Positions 6,155 to 15,930 of a stretch of 64,000 nucleotides of DNA are shown here, one piece after another (the stretch's first letter is position 1; each line of letters begins with the position of its first letter). The notes under the pieces are model-generated. The model had not been told where the DNA came from. It did not search any database and worked only from the letters and a program-made list of their open reading frames with translations. Source of the stretch: RGIG4608 sp045635885 (GTDB lineage Bacteria; Bacillota; Clostridia; Oscillospirales; CAG-272); the NCBI GenBank assembly GCA_045635885.1, contig JAZTWO010000076.1:1-64000 (forward strand). The letters run 5' to 3'. A program made the position numbers and the translations under genes.

Positions 6155-9070
6155 ATGTTACAGGATAAACAAATTGACAGAATGATATTAAAGGTGGCAA
6201 GACTTGAAAAGGTTTATGCCGACCTTATGGTTGAAAGAATTGTTCAACAAAAAGTTACCGTTTGCAAAAACGGAAAAGACGTTCAGATTAGCAAGGGCTA
6301 TAAGTGGGGAAAGAATTTTAAGTTAGAAACTTTCTCATTTGTTGTGCAGGGCTTGAAAGATGGCGAAAAATATTATGTTTTTGCCAATAGCGGTGCGGCA
6401 GAGCATCTTGTTTATGTGAACGGCAAAAAGGTTGGTATGCTTGACTATGTTGATCACGCATTTGAACCCATGGCTCGTATTCACAGATACCTTTTGCTTG
6501 ATGGACTTAAAAACGGAGATGTTGTTACTCTTGACGGATATTTTTCACATCCAATTTCCGGACTTAATCCTCATGATGAGCCATTTACGTGGGCGTTTGA
6601 TTCACTCACTGAAGATAGACCCTATCAAGAAATTGCACTTGCAGTTTTGAATCAGCCACTTAAGGAATTGTATGAAAAGCTTTGGCTTTTCAACAAGCTT
6701 TATAACTCCTCAACCGACCGTTTCCAAAAGGCACAGATTGAAAAGGTTTATGTTGAGCTTTTCAAAACATTGCCCATGGAAAAACAGTTGCCCACTGAAG
6801 AAGAAATTATTAAGGCAACCAATATTATCAACGAACATTTCAATGCGGATAAAAAATTGCCCTATGTTGGTGTTATCGGTCACAGCCATCTTGATACTGC
6901 TTGGCTTTGGCCTGTTGAAGAAACAAGACGCAAGCTTATGCGTACTGTTTCAAATGCAGTAACACTTCTCAACAGACATCCCGAATATAAATTCTTTATG
7001 TCAACTGTGCTTTACCTCAAATGGATTGAGGATGAGGACCCTGCGCTTTTTGAAGAAATTAAGCGCCTTGTTGCAGAGGGAAGATTTGAAGTTAACGGGG
7101 CTACTTGGGTAGAGTGCGACGGAAATCTTACCGGCTCTGAAGCGTTTTGCAGACAGTTCGTTAGAGGTAAGAGATATTTGAGAGAAAAGTTTGGATTTGA
7201 GTCCGACGTTTTCTGGCTTCCTGATACATTTGGATATTCTGCAGCATTGCCTCAGATTATGAAAAAGAGTGGAGTTGATTATTTCTTAACAACAAAGCTC
7301 AGTTGGAACGATACTAACATTTTCCCATACGAAACATTTACTTGGAAGGGTATTGACGGAAGTGAAGTGCCTGTTCATTTCAACACAATTCAAACGTGGA
7401 TTGATGAAGAAGCCGTTTCAAAGCGAGTTAACGATATTCGCAATATGAGAGAAACAGATTCTTTCCTTATGGCTTATGGATTTGGTGACGGTGGCGGCGG
7501 TCCTGCTGACGAAATGGTTACTCGTGCAATATTCACAGAAAAGCATTGCAAGGATTATGTGGTTGAACATACAACTGTTTCAGACTTTATGAAAAAGGTG
7601 AGCAAGCAAGAGCTTCCTATGTATTTTGGTGAGCTTTATCTTGAATTGCACCGTGGCACATACACAACAAATCACGATTTGAAGATGTATAACCGCAGAT
7701 TAGAAGAGGCATTGCACGATGCAGAGCTTTGTGCGGTTATGAGAAATGACCGTGATTCAAAGGCGAAAATTGATGCTATTTACGATACACTTATGCTCAA
7801 TCAGTTCCACGATATTTTGCCGGGAACTTGCTTGGCAGAGGCAACTGATATTGCGTTGGAAGAGCAGAAGGATGCACTTAAAAAAGCACGCTCTTACGTT
7901 AACGGAAGTGGCAGAAAAGTTTATTTCAATACTTTGCCCCATGCACGCAAGGAAATTTTGCCATCTGTAAATGGACAAACATATCTTGCTATCGACGGTG
8001 AGCGCACGGTTGCTCCTTATAAATTCAACGGTTTTTCTTACGGAGAAAAGGTAAAGGGAAATGGCAAAATTCCATTTGTTGTTAACGAAAATTGTATTAC
8101 TACTCCTTATCTTTCTGCAAAACTTGAAAACGGCGTTCTCACATCCTTGGTTTATGAGGGAAGAGAGCTTGTTAAGGGCGGATTTAACGTGATTAAGGCA
8201 TATGAGGATATTCCTTGCATTTACGATAACTGGGATATTGATGCTGACTACACAATGAAAGAAAAGAGTGTTCGCTTTGTTGGTCAAGAGATTGTTTCTA
8301 TTGGCGAATATTTGCTTGTTATTCGTGTTAAGTACGAGGTAGCGGACGGTTCATTCCTTGAAACTGACGTAATTTTCCGTTACGACAACCCAACTGTTGA
8401 GTTTGAAAACAGACTCGTGTTTGGAGACAAGCATACTCTTTTGAGAGCTGAATTTGATAGTACAATGTTTGCACCCACATATAAGTGCGAAACACAGTTT
8501 GGGTATGTTGATCGCAACTGCTTTGACAGGGATAAGAGTGATATTGCAAAATTTGAGGTGTGCTCACATAAATGGACAGATCTTTCTGAATATGGTATGG
8601 GTATTTCATTGCTCAGTGATTGCAAATACGGTGTTTCTTGCCATGGCGGAAAGATGGGAATTAGCTTGCATAAGAGTGGTACTCATCCCGACCCAAGAGG
8701 CGATAATGGTGAAAGCTATTTTAGATATGCAATCTATCCTCACATGAATTCTTTGGGTGTGGATACAATCAGAGCTGCATATGACTTTAACTTTGCACCT
8801 GTGCGTACTTCACACAAAAATATGCAACTTCCTTTCGAATTCGCAACCAATGGTAGCGTCGTTCTTGAAACTGTGAAATTGGGTGAGGACAACGGCATTG
8901 TTCTTCGTATGTACGAGACACTTGGTGCAACCTCAAAGGCAAAATTGTGCGCTGAAGGGAAGACGATTATTGAGTGTAACATCCTTGAAGACGAAGTGAA
9001 AGTTTTGAGCAAAAATTTTGCAGAATTTGAATTCTCACCATTTGAAATTAAGACAGTTAAAATAATCTAA
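6155..9070 (+). CDS. Glycoside hydrolase family 38 alpha-mannosidase
   Basis: At 971 residues the length is normal for bacterial GH38. After an N-terminal beta domain, the catalytic domain carries the zinc motif GHSHLDTAWLWPVEETRRK near residue 243 and the nucleophile Asp in FWLPDTFGYS near residue 357; a LNQFHDILPGT block near 550 and a C-terminal beta-sandwich follow. GH38 enzymes retain configuration and release alpha-linked mannose. There is no signal peptide, so it acts in the cytoplasm on imported oligosaccharides. It is cotranscribed with the RpiR gene upstream and followed by a terminator, so it is a separate unit from the nanE operon. ManA at 36.1 kb could feed its mannose (once phosphorylated) to glycolysis. 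Confidence 0.95.
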   Translation: MLQDKQIDRMILKVARLEKVYADLMVERIVQQKVTVCKNGKDVQISKGYKWGKNFKLETFSFVVQGLKDGEKYYVFANSGAAEHLVYVNGKKVGMLDYVDHAFEPMARIHRYLLLDGLKNGDVVTLDGYFSHPISGLNPHDEPFTWAFDSLTEDRPYQEIALAVLNQPLKELYEKLWLFNKLYNSSTDRFQKAQIEKVYVELFKTLPMEKQLPTEEEIIKATNIINEHFNADKKLPYVGVIGHSHLDTAWLWPVEETRRKLMRTVSNAVTLLNRHPEYKFFMSTVLYLKWIEDEDPALFEEIKRLVAEGRFEVNGATWVECDGNLTGSEAFCRQFVRGKRYLREKFGFESDVFWLPDTFGYSAALPQIMKKSGVDYFLTTKLSWNDTNIFPYETFTWKGIDGSEVPVHFNTIQTWIDEEAVSKRVNDIRNMRETDSFLMAYGFGDGGGGPADEMVTRAIFTEKHCKDYVVEHTTVSDFMKKVSKQELPMYFGELYLELHRGTYTTNHDLKMYNRRLEEALHDAELCAVMRNDRDSKAKIDAIYDTLMLNQFHDILPGTCLAEATDIALEEQKDALKKARSYVNGSGRKVYFNTLPHARKEILPSVNGQTYLAIDGERTVAPYKFNGFSYGEKVKGNGKIPFVVNENCITTPYLSAKLENGVLTSLVYEGRELVKGGFNVIKAYEDIPCIYDNWDIDADYTMKEKSVRFVGQEIVSIGEYLLVIRVKYEVADGSFLETDVIFRYDNPTVEFENRLVFGDKHTLLRAEFDSTMFAPTYKCETQFGYVDRNCFDRDKSDIAKFEVCSHKWTDLSEYGMGISLLSDCKYGVSCHGGKMGISLHKSGTHPDPRGDNGESYFRYAIYPHMNSLGVDTIRAAYDFNFAPVRTSHKNMQLPFEFATNGSVVLETVKLGEDNGIVLRMYETLGATSKAKLCAEGKTIIECNILEDEVKVLSKNFAEFEFSPFEIKTVKII

Positions 9071-9077
9071 TAAACAC

Positions 9078-9108
9078 AAGGGCTCACAGGTTTTTGAGCC
9101 CTTTTTTC
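9078..9108 (+). terminator. Terminator of the rpiR-GH38 unit
   Basis: AAGGGCTCA / TGAGCCCTT stem with T6 tail. Confidence 0.9.
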
Positions 9109-9150
9109 TTACTTATTTTGGAGTTAATTTTCAAAAAAACGTTGCGAAAA

Positions 9151-9166
9151 TGAAAAACAAATTTCA
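9151..9166 (+). promoter_or_regulatory. Candidate RpiR-type operator upstream of nanE
   Basis: Perfect inverted repeat TGAAA-N6-TTTCA located 9 bp upstream of the -35 box. Symmetric sites of this kind upstream of amino-sugar genes are plausible RpiR targets; binding is inferred only from symmetry and position. Confidence 0.4.
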
Positions 9167-9175
9167 AAAAAACTA

Positions 9176-9204
9176 TTGACTTTATGCGTCTCAAGATATA
9201 TAAT
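9176..9204 (+). promoter_or_regulatory. Promoter of the nanE amino-sugar operon
   Basis: TTGACT (9176-9181), exactly 17 bp, TATAAT (9199-9204). No other strong promoter is evident for the co-directional genes up to about 34.8 kb. Confidence 0.85.
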
Positions 9205-9235
9205 ACAATTAGATAATAATATGCGAAAGAATGCC

Positions 9236-9252
9236 TTGTGCAAAATGCACAA
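9236..9252 (+). promoter_or_regulatory. Leader hairpin or operator of the nanE operon
   Basis: Perfect 7-bp inverted repeat TTGTGCA-AAA-TGCACAA about 25 nt into the transcript, extended imperfectly by CGAAAGAAT / ATTCTATTCG. It lacks a T tail, so it is not a simple terminator; it may be a repressor site or an mRNA 5' stabiliser. Confidence 0.4.
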
Positions 9253-9287
9253 AAATTCTATTCGTGATATGTGCAGAAAGGATAAGT

Positions 9288-9965
9288 ATGAGCATTTTAA
9301 AAAGAGGATTGATAGTATCTTGTCAGGCAGTTAAGGGAGAACCCCTTTATGGATACGGAATTATGCATTTATTTGCTAAGGCCGCTAAAGAAGGTGGAGC
9401 TACCGGAATCAGAGCTTTGTGTGACGATATTGATAGCATCAAGGACGAAGTTGGTCTCCCCATTATCGGTTTGGTAAAAGAATGTTACGATGATAGCGAA
9501 ATTTACATAACTCCTACCAAAGCAGAAATTGACAGATTGCTTCAAACAAAATGTGACGTTTTGTGTATGGACGCAACACTTCGTGCACGTCCCAACGGTG
9601 AAACACTTGAAGAGTTGTATGCATATGCACGCAGCAAGGCAAACGGCAGAGAAATTATGGCTGACGTTTCTACTGTAGAAGAAGCTATTAATGCAGACAA
9701 ACTTGGATTTGATTATATTTCAACAACATTGAGAGGTTATACTCCCTATACAAAGCAGTATGAAATTCCCGACATTGATCTTGTTGCGGAATGTATTGCA
9801 AATGTTAAACATGCAAAGGTTATTGCAGAGGGTGGTATTTTTGAAGTTTCTCATATGGAAGCGGTTTCAAAGGTTAATCCTTATGCGGTTGTTGTTGGTT
9901 CTGCTATTACTCGTCCCAAGGTTATTACAGAAAGATTGCTTGACGCTTTGAATTTGGAAGATTGA
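9288..9965 (+). CDS. nanE: N-acetylmannosamine-6-phosphate 2-epimerase NanE
   Basis: The 225-residue TIM barrel matches NanE in length and motifs: SCQAVKGEPLYG near the N terminus, GATGIRALCDDIDSIK, PIIGLVKECYDDSEIYITPT, GFDYISTTLRGYT and the phosphate-binding VIAEGGIFE plus VVVGSAITRPK. NanE converts ManNAc-6-P to GlcNAc-6-P, the substrate of NagA. The ATG at 9288 is preceded by AAAGGA; an upstream in-frame ATG would add 19 non-conserved residues. It is the first gene of the long operon. No nanA is present, so the ManNAc entering here is not visibly derived from sialic acid. Confidence 0.95.
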   Translation: MSILKRGLIVSCQAVKGEPLYGYGIMHLFAKAAKEGGATGIRALCDDIDSIKDEVGLPIIGLVKECYDDSEIYITPTKAEIDRLLQTKCDVLCMDATLRARPNGETLEELYAYARSKANGREIMADVSTVEEAINADKLGFDYISTTLRGYTPYTKQYEIPDIDLVAECIANVKHAKVIAEGGIFEVSHMEAVSKVNPYAVVVGSAITRPKVITERLLDALNLED

Positions 9966-9966
9966 T

Positions 9967-11460
9967 ATGAATATAGTTTATATTCCACTTGACGAAAGAC
10001 CTTGTAATTATCACTTTGCAAGCAGAATAGCACAGGGTACTGAGGTTAATCTTATAAGACCTGAAGTTGATATTCTTGGCAAGAAAAAAACTCCTGCTGA
10101 TTTTGCAAAGCTTGAAAAGTTTATGCTTGATAATGCAAAGAATGCAGATGCTTACGTTCTTTCTCTTGATATGTTGCTTTACGGTGGTATTATTCCATCA
10201 AGATTGCACCGTATGACAGAGGAAGAGTTGCTTGAAAGACTCTCTGTTGTTGATAAAATCAAGACAATAAATTCAAAGGTTAAAATATATGCTTTTGCAT
10301 TGATAATGAGATGCCCCAAATATTCAAGCTCTGACGAAGAGCCCGACTATTATGAATATTGTGGCAGAGAAATTTTCCTCTCAGGACAGGTTAAGCACAA
10401 GCGTGAGCTTGGCTTGATTGACAATGCTGAAGCGGATGAGCTTCTTGCTACCTATTCCAGGGTTATTAACGGTAATCTTGAGGATTTTGAAGAGAGAAGA
10501 AAAGTTAATCGCAATATGCTTGTTAAGGTTGTTGAAAGACTTAACAAGACAATTGATTTCCTTATAATTCCACAGGATGACTCTGCGGAATATGGTTACA
10601 CCTCTATGGATAGGGAATCAATTAAGAGAGAGCTTAAGAAAAATGGACTTAGCGATGTTGCAATGTATCCCGGAGCTGACGAGGTTGGTATGACCTTGCT
10701 TGCCCGTGCTGCTTGTGAATACAAGGGGGTTACACCAAGAGTTTATTGTGAGTTTGCTCACGAAAATTCGCCAAAGATTGTTCCTTTGTATGAAGATAGA
10801 CCACTTGAAAAGACATTGCCATTTCAAATTGAATCTGCCGGCTGCGTAATCGAAGCCGACAAGACAAAGGCAGGCATTGATCTTTATTTGAACTACCCCT
10901 CATGCGAGCCGGTTGAGGTTTGGCAGGAAAAGAGTAGGGGATATGACGAAAGAAATCTTTCTACATTTACTAATAATATAATCAATAGCATCAGTTTGGG
11001 CAGAGTTTGTGCTTTGGCAGACGGTGCTTACTGTAACGGTGGCGATAGAGAGTTCCTTCAAATGCTTGGCAAGGAAATTGACTTGCTTAAGCTTTCTGCT
11101 TATGCAGGTTGGAACACATCATCTAACACACTTGGAACAGTTATTTGCCAAGCAGTGTTTGTTTATCTTTTTGGTGACAGCTCTTTGCAAAAAAGATTCT
11201 TGGCAGAAAGAATATATGAGGACGTTGGTTATTGCGGCCATGTTCGTGCCTACGTTACAAATAATATTTTAGAGGGACTTGGATTTAACTATTTCAATGC
11301 AGGAGCCGTTAACGGTGAGGTTGCTAACATAGTTAAACGTGAGTTGGATTCTTACGTTGAAAGTAATTTCCCAGCTATTTCTCAAAAATATCAAATTAAA
11401 ACTTGTCAAATGCCATGGGCAAGAATGTTTGAAGTTGACTTGGCATTAATTGAAAAATAA
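9967..11460 (+). CDS. DUF4127 family protein
   Basis: The 497-residue protein begins with the DUF4127 signature MNIVYIPLDERPCNYHF and contains LSLDMLLYGGIIPSRLH and IPQDDSAEYGYTSMDRE, which are conserved family blocks with several acidic residues. There is no signal peptide or membrane segment, so it should be cytoplasmic. The biochemical role of DUF4127 is not established to my knowledge. It starts 1 bp after nanE and is followed by three GHL10 genes, suggesting it processes the same imported amino-sugar material. A hydrolase or isomerase role would be speculation. Confidence 0.85.
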   Translation: MNIVYIPLDERPCNYHFASRIAQGTEVNLIRPEVDILGKKKTPADFAKLEKFMLDNAKNADAYVLSLDMLLYGGIIPSRLHRMTEEELLERLSVVDKIKTINSKVKIYAFALIMRCPKYSSSDEEPDYYEYCGREIFLSGQVKHKRELGLIDNAEADELLATYSRVINGNLEDFEERRKVNRNMLVKVVERLNKTIDFLIIPQDDSAEYGYTSMDRESIKRELKKNGLSDVAMYPGADEVGMTLLARAACEYKGVTPRVYCEFAHENSPKIVPLYEDRPLEKTLPFQIESAGCVIEADKTKAGIDLYLNYPSCEPVEVWQEKSRGYDERNLSTFTNNIINSISLGRVCALADGAYCNGGDREFLQMLGKEIDLLKLSAYAGWNTSSNTLGTVICQAVFVYLFGDSSLQKRFLAERIYEDVGYCGHVRAYVTNNILEGLGFNYFNAGAVNGEVANIVKRELDSYVESNFPAISQKYQIKTCQMPWARMFEVDLALIEK

Positions 11461-11523
11461 ATCGTAACCATCTAACTAATCAAAAAACGCTTAGCGTGAT
11501 TGGTTATATTAACTGGAGTTTTT

Positions 11524-12681
11524 ATGAATACATCTACCGGTGCAAACGTTGCACAACAATCCGAATTAAATCTTACACAAATTAGAGGTGTTTGGCATAG
11601 ACCAAACTCAAGCGAAAGAGAAACTAATCTTGAAGAACTTTGCGTAGTTCTTGACGAATTTAAAGAAGCGGGTATTAACCTTGTTTTTCTTGAAACATTT
11701 TTTCACAGTTCTGCAATTTTCAAATCTGAAAAGGTAGCATACAGAGAAAAGCTTGCTTGTTATGATTACGGCAAGTATCCTGACTATTTCACCGCTTTTG
11801 TTGAAGAAGCTGAAAAGCGTGGAATCGGTGTTCACGCATGGGTTCAAGATTTTTACGTTGGTGTTGACGAGGATAAGGATCTTATTATCAATCATCCCGA
11901 TTGGATGCTTATCAATCAAGATGGAAAAATCAGACATACAACAGAGGGCGCAGGATTTGGCGGTTATCTTTTCTTAGACCCTGCAAATCCTGAAGTAAGA
12001 AAATTCCTTACTGAGCTTTATGATGAAATTTTGGAGAAATTCCCAAGTGTAAAAGGACTTAACCTTGACTACATTCGCTATCCCATTTCAATTATTGAAG
12101 AGGAAACTGATACAGGATATACCAAAGTTTCTATGAGCGCTTTTCCAAATCGTTGCGGTTTGGTAATTGACCAAGATGTTACTCCTGCAGAGTTCAATTC
12201 ACTTATTAAAGAGAACAATCTTGAAAATGAATGGATTGAATACCGTGCTGAGTATATTACTTCCTTTATTAAAGGAATTCGCAATATGGTTGATATAAAG
12301 CACCCTGGTAAAATTGTATCCACTGCTATTTTCCCTGAAATTGAGCAGACATACAATTTTAAGAAGCAAAGCATTAAGGTGTGGCTTGACAATCAGTATA
12401 TTGATATGGTAACTCCCATGGTTCATTTCTATGGTGCAGAGCAGATTGGTGAGGCGGTTAAGCGCCTTAAATCAATGTGCAACGGTGCAAAGTGTTATAC
12501 AGGACTTTACACCACATATCACAATCAAACTCCCGATGAACTCGCACAACACATAAAGGCAAGTGAAAATGCGGGCGCAGATGGCGTTGTTCTTTTTGAT
12601 GCCGCAAAAACATTCTTTGAGGCAACTCAAGATTATAAGGGATATTTGTCCAAAACATATGGGCAATCTCAAAACAATTAA
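11524..12681 (+). CDS. Cytoplasmic GHL10 (DUF187) family glycoside hydrolase
   Basis: The 385-residue protein is nearly all one GHL10 domain. It shows RGVWHRP at the start of the barrel, GINLVFLETFFH, VHAWVQDFYVG, HPDWMLINQDG, FLDPANPEVRKF and the hallmark GLNLDYIRYPIS. GHL10 is the family of E. coli DigH (YddW), which cleaves denuded peptidoglycan strands. No signal peptide is present, in contrast to the two following paralogues, so it probably finishes degradation of imported oligosaccharides. The ATG at 11524 is preferred because GGAG lies 6 nt upstream; an in-frame start at 11500 lacks one. Confidence 0.85.
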   Translation: MNTSTGANVAQQSELNLTQIRGVWHRPNSSERETNLEELCVVLDEFKEAGINLVFLETFFHSSAIFKSEKVAYREKLACYDYGKYPDYFTAFVEEAEKRGIGVHAWVQDFYVGVDEDKDLIINHPDWMLINQDGKIRHTTEGAGFGGYLFLDPANPEVRKFLTELYDEILEKFPSVKGLNLDYIRYPISIIEEETDTGYTKVSMSAFPNRCGLVIDQDVTPAEFNSLIKENNLENEWIEYRAEYITSFIKGIRNMVDIKHPGKIVSTAIFPEIEQTYNFKKQSIKVWLDNQYIDMVTPMVHFYGAEQIGEAVKRLKSMCNGAKCYTGLYTTYHNQTPDELAQHIKASENAGADGVVLFDAAKTFFEATQDYKGYLSKTYGQSQNN

Positions 12682-12745
12682 TTAAGATTAATTTTGTCGC
12701 AAATGACACTTTAATAAAAAAACTAACACACAATTAGGAGGTAAC

Positions 12746-15700
12746 ATGAAAAGAAATTTTATTAAGCTCGGTTTGTGCTTTTTAGTTCTCACACTTGCAA
12801 TTGTTTGCGGACTTGGTATTTTCGCAGCGCAAGAGGGAGAATCAACTCGTGAGGTTGGTGTAATTGACCTCAGTTTGACAGTTGGTGATAAAAGCATAAA
12901 CTATCTCTATTCCGACCCCGTTGAATACTGGGAAGTAGCAAGCTCTGGATCATTGATCGACTATGAGATTCGTTACAAAACAGTGGGTGCAAAGGATTCA
13001 GTTATTTATACTGGATACTATCCTGATACAACAACAGGCCGTGTTGGTGCAGTTGTTGAATATACCTGCGAAATGGAAAACGGTCAGTTTGTAGTTACTG
13101 CTATCAACGAATCCGGTGATGGAAGCACATATATTCCTGTTGGCGGCTTTGTTATCTCACTTAGCAGTGAGCTTTATTCCGACTTTGCTAAACTTGGAGA
13201 TGTAGTTCAGCTTAATACAGGTAAGCTTAAGATTCCTACCAAGGCAGTTGAGTCAACAAGCGGTAAGAGAATAGTTGTTGACGCAACTAATGCTAACCGT
13301 TCTATGCCCATGGTAGTTTATTATGACTATCAGTATGGTGAAAAGACAGGTACTAACGTATTCGGTACAGAAATGATTTGTCAGTATGACTTTGAAAAGA
13401 ATACTTTCATTGTTCAGTCCTTCCGTGGTTTCGGTATGGGTGATGATTCCGGTTCTGTAATTCCTGATAACGGCTTTGTACTTAGTGCTTACGGTTCAGG
13501 TTACCGTCAGCTTCTCGCTAAATTGCAGTTGTTCAAAGAAGGCGACGAAGTAAAGATGGTTGGTTTTGACTTTATCCGTTTTGGTGGCACAGTTGTTGGT
13601 ACATATGATTATGTTAACCCCACAAAAGAGAGCAACCCCAACGGTATGGAAACAGCTACAGAAGAATTTCCTGCTTTCCGTGGTACTGACCAGACAATTA
13701 TCTATAGAGATGGTTGGAAATACAAAGAATCAAACGGTACAGGTGCAAACGTTTACGGTTTTGAAGCTGCTGTTGATGCAAACGGTGTTGTAGTTGAACT
13801 TGGTGTTAACGTTTCTAAGATTCCTGAAGGCGGCTACGTAATTTCTGGACACGGTAAGGGACGTGACTTCATTCGTGCTAATATCGTTCTTGGTGCAACT
13901 GTAGTTCTTAATGAAGAAACACAAACATACGCTGTATCAACAACACTTAACTCCTATTATGAAAATCTTGTAACAAGCGTTGAATTAGCTATTACAAACG
14001 CAGAAACAAGAATTAAACAGCTTTATGACGTTAATGCAGATCTTTTGAATTCCTATATTGACGCAGTAAGAGTTGACCTTGACGAATTGAAGAGCGTTAA
14101 GGAAGAAATCGAACTTGCTCTTGAAGATGCAAATCTTACAGATAGCGCAAGACTTAGTCTTCTTATGAGATATAACGACAATCAGCTTTCAATTGAAAAG
14201 CTTCGTCGCAATATCATTGTTGCCTCTGCAGAAAGTAAGGCAGTTTCTGCTCGTGCAGTATGGCACAGACCTGTTGAAACAACATATAGCGATATTGCAA
14301 CAAATATTGCTATGTATAAAGAAATTGGTATTAACCTTGTATTTGTAGAAACTCTTTACAACGGCTATTCTTCATTCAGAAGTGAAGTTGTTGAGTTCCC
14401 ATATCACAAGAACCTTTCAAGCCAATACACAGCTCCCGATGGAACTGTTTATGATGATTACCTTTCTGCATTCGTTGCATGTTGCCTTGAAAACGGTATT
14501 GAAGTACATGCATGGGTTGAAAACTTCTATGTAGGTACTGACTTGACTGCAAAAGTATTGCAGATGCATCCTGATTGGGTAATGTATAATGATGATGGCA
14601 CAACCATTCAGCGTAACGAAGGTGGTCCTTACTACTTTATCGACCCCGCTAACAAAGAAGTTCAGGATACACTTATCGCTTATTACAACGATTTGTTCAC
14701 TAAACATCCTGAAATAGCAGGTCTTAACCTTGACTATATCAGATATCCTGTTTCTAGCCAGGATGAAGATACAGGCTTCACTATGGAAGCTATGAAGGGA
14801 TTCTATGCTCTTAAGGGCAAGGAATTCAATGCAAGCCAGCTTGCAGATAGAACAAAGATGTATAACAAGTTCAAGCAGCTCTTCGACGCTAACTATCTTA
14901 TCGGTGGACAGGCAGAAGCAGAAGCTAACTATGCAGAATGGGTAAGCTATCGTACACAGGTAATCACAGACTACGTTCGTCGTATTAAGACAGAAGTTAA
15001 GGATGCGAACAACATTATGCTCTCAACATCTGTATTTGCTTCATTGAGCGAATCCACAGGAGCTAAGAAGCAGGACTGGAGAACTTGGTTCCTTAACGGT
15101 TGGATCGATCTTGCAACTCCCATGGCATACTATAATGATGCAAGTGACGTTAATGCAAGAGTTAAAGATATGATCCTTATGGCAGGTAACAACTGCTTGT
15201 ATTATACAGGTATTGCATCCTCTTACAGTGGTTTGCCCGCATGGCAGAATAAGGAACATATTGAAGCTTCTTACAATGCAGGGGCTGCAGGTTACGTAAT
15301 TTTCTGTTCAACACAGATTATTGGTCACCAGGACGTTCAGGATGCACTTAAGCTTGGTGTAAACGGAAAGACAGCAGTTTTGCCTCACTCCGATATCAAT
15401 CTTATTCTTGCCGCAAGCTTTGCGGATATTATTGACAAGGCAGGTAGACTCTATATCCCCGCAGGTGGTATGACTGAAGAACAGATGGCAGAGCTTGAAG
15501 CAATTCTTAACGAAATTGCTGCTATGTCCGATGAAGATACAGTGGCTATTTACCTTATCAAGAACCGTATTGAAAACCTTGTAAAGAATGAAATTAAGAA
15601 TTATGCTAAGGGTTATTCTCGTCAGAGAATTATCGAACAGCTTAACGAAATGGTTGACATTCTTGATGCAAGAATTTCTATGCAGCTTATCGCAGACGGC

Positions 15701-15922
15701 GAATGGGATCCTGAAGTAGAACCTCAGCGTCCCACAGTTAACGAAAACGGTATTGGTGTTCCTAACACACCCAATACACCTAACACTCCCAACAATCCTG
15801 TAAATCCTCCCGTTAACGGTGGAAATGACAATGGTACAGAAGAACCCGAACAGCTTGGTTTCTTTGCTCGTCTTATTCAGGCAATCATTGCTTTCTTCCA
15901 AAGACTTTTTGGTAAGATTTAA
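12746..15922 (+). CDS. Secreted GHL10 glycoside hydrolase with N-terminal beta repeats and C-terminal amphipathic helix
   Basis: The 1058-residue protein starts with a signal peptide (residues 1-28). Residues ~30-395 hold three beta modules, each ending in an IPxxGFVxS or IPEGGYVISGHG motif. A helical coiled-coil region (~400-500) leads to the GHL10 domain (~503-890: RAVWHRP, HAWVENFYVG, HPDWVMYNDDG, GLNLDYIRYPVS). A helical segment, a Pro/Asn-rich linker of NTP repeats and a final helix RLIQAIIAFFQRLFG follow. It should act outside the cell on a glycan. No LPXTG, SLH or dockerin is seen; the last helix may hold it at the surface. AGGAGG precedes the ATG. It is paralogous to the genes on both sides. 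Confidence 0.85.
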   Translation: MKRNFIKLGLCFLVLTLAIVCGLGIFAAQEGESTREVGVIDLSLTVGDKSINYLYSDPVEYWEVASSGSLIDYEIRYKTVGAKDSVIYTGYYPDTTTGRVGAVVEYTCEMENGQFVVTAINESGDGSTYIPVGGFVISLSSELYSDFAKLGDVVQLNTGKLKIPTKAVESTSGKRIVVDATNANRSMPMVVYYDYQYGEKTGTNVFGTEMICQYDFEKNTFIVQSFRGFGMGDDSGSVIPDNGFVLSAYGSGYRQLLAKLQLFKEGDEVKMVGFDFIRFGGTVVGTYDYVNPTKESNPNGMETATEEFPAFRGTDQTIIYRDGWKYKESNGTGANVYGFEAAVDANGVVVELGVNVSKIPEGGYVISGHGKGRDFIRANIVLGATVVLNEETQTYAVSTTLNSYYENLVTSVELAITNAETRIKQLYDVNADLLNSYIDAVRVDLDELKSVKEEIELALEDANLTDSARLSLLMRYNDNQLSIEKLRRNIIVASAESKAVSARAVWHRPVETTYSDIATNIAMYKEIGINLVFVETLYNGYSSFRSEVVEFPYHKNLSSQYTAPDGTVYDDYLSAFVACCLENGIEVHAWVENFYVGTDLTAKVLQMHPDWVMYNDDGTTIQRNEGGPYYFIDPANKEVQDTLIAYYNDLFTKHPEIAGLNLDYIRYPVSSQDEDTGFTMEAMKGFYALKGKEFNASQLADRTKMYNKFKQLFDANYLIGGQAEAEANYAEWVSYRTQVITDYVRRIKTEVKDANNIMLSTSVFASLSESTGAKKQDWRTWFLNGWIDLATPMAYYNDASDVNARVKDMILMAGNNCLYYTGIASSYSGLPAWQNKEHIEASYNAGAAGYVIFCSTQIIGHQDVQDALKLGVNGKTAVLPHSDINLILAASFADIIDKAGRLYIPAGGMTEEQMAELEAILNEIAAMSDEDTVAIYLIKNRIENLVKNEIKNYAKGYSRQRIIEQLNEMVDILDARISMQLIADGEWDPEVEPQRPTVNENGIGVPNTPNTPNTPNNPVNPPVNGGNDNGTEEPEQLGFFARLIQAIIAFFQRLFGKI

Positions 15923-15930
15923 GAATTTAG

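Noticed and set aside
15308..15901. 197-residue open frame antisense to the GHL10 gene
   Set aside because: It mirrors the sense strand codon pattern and has no recognisable domain or start signal.
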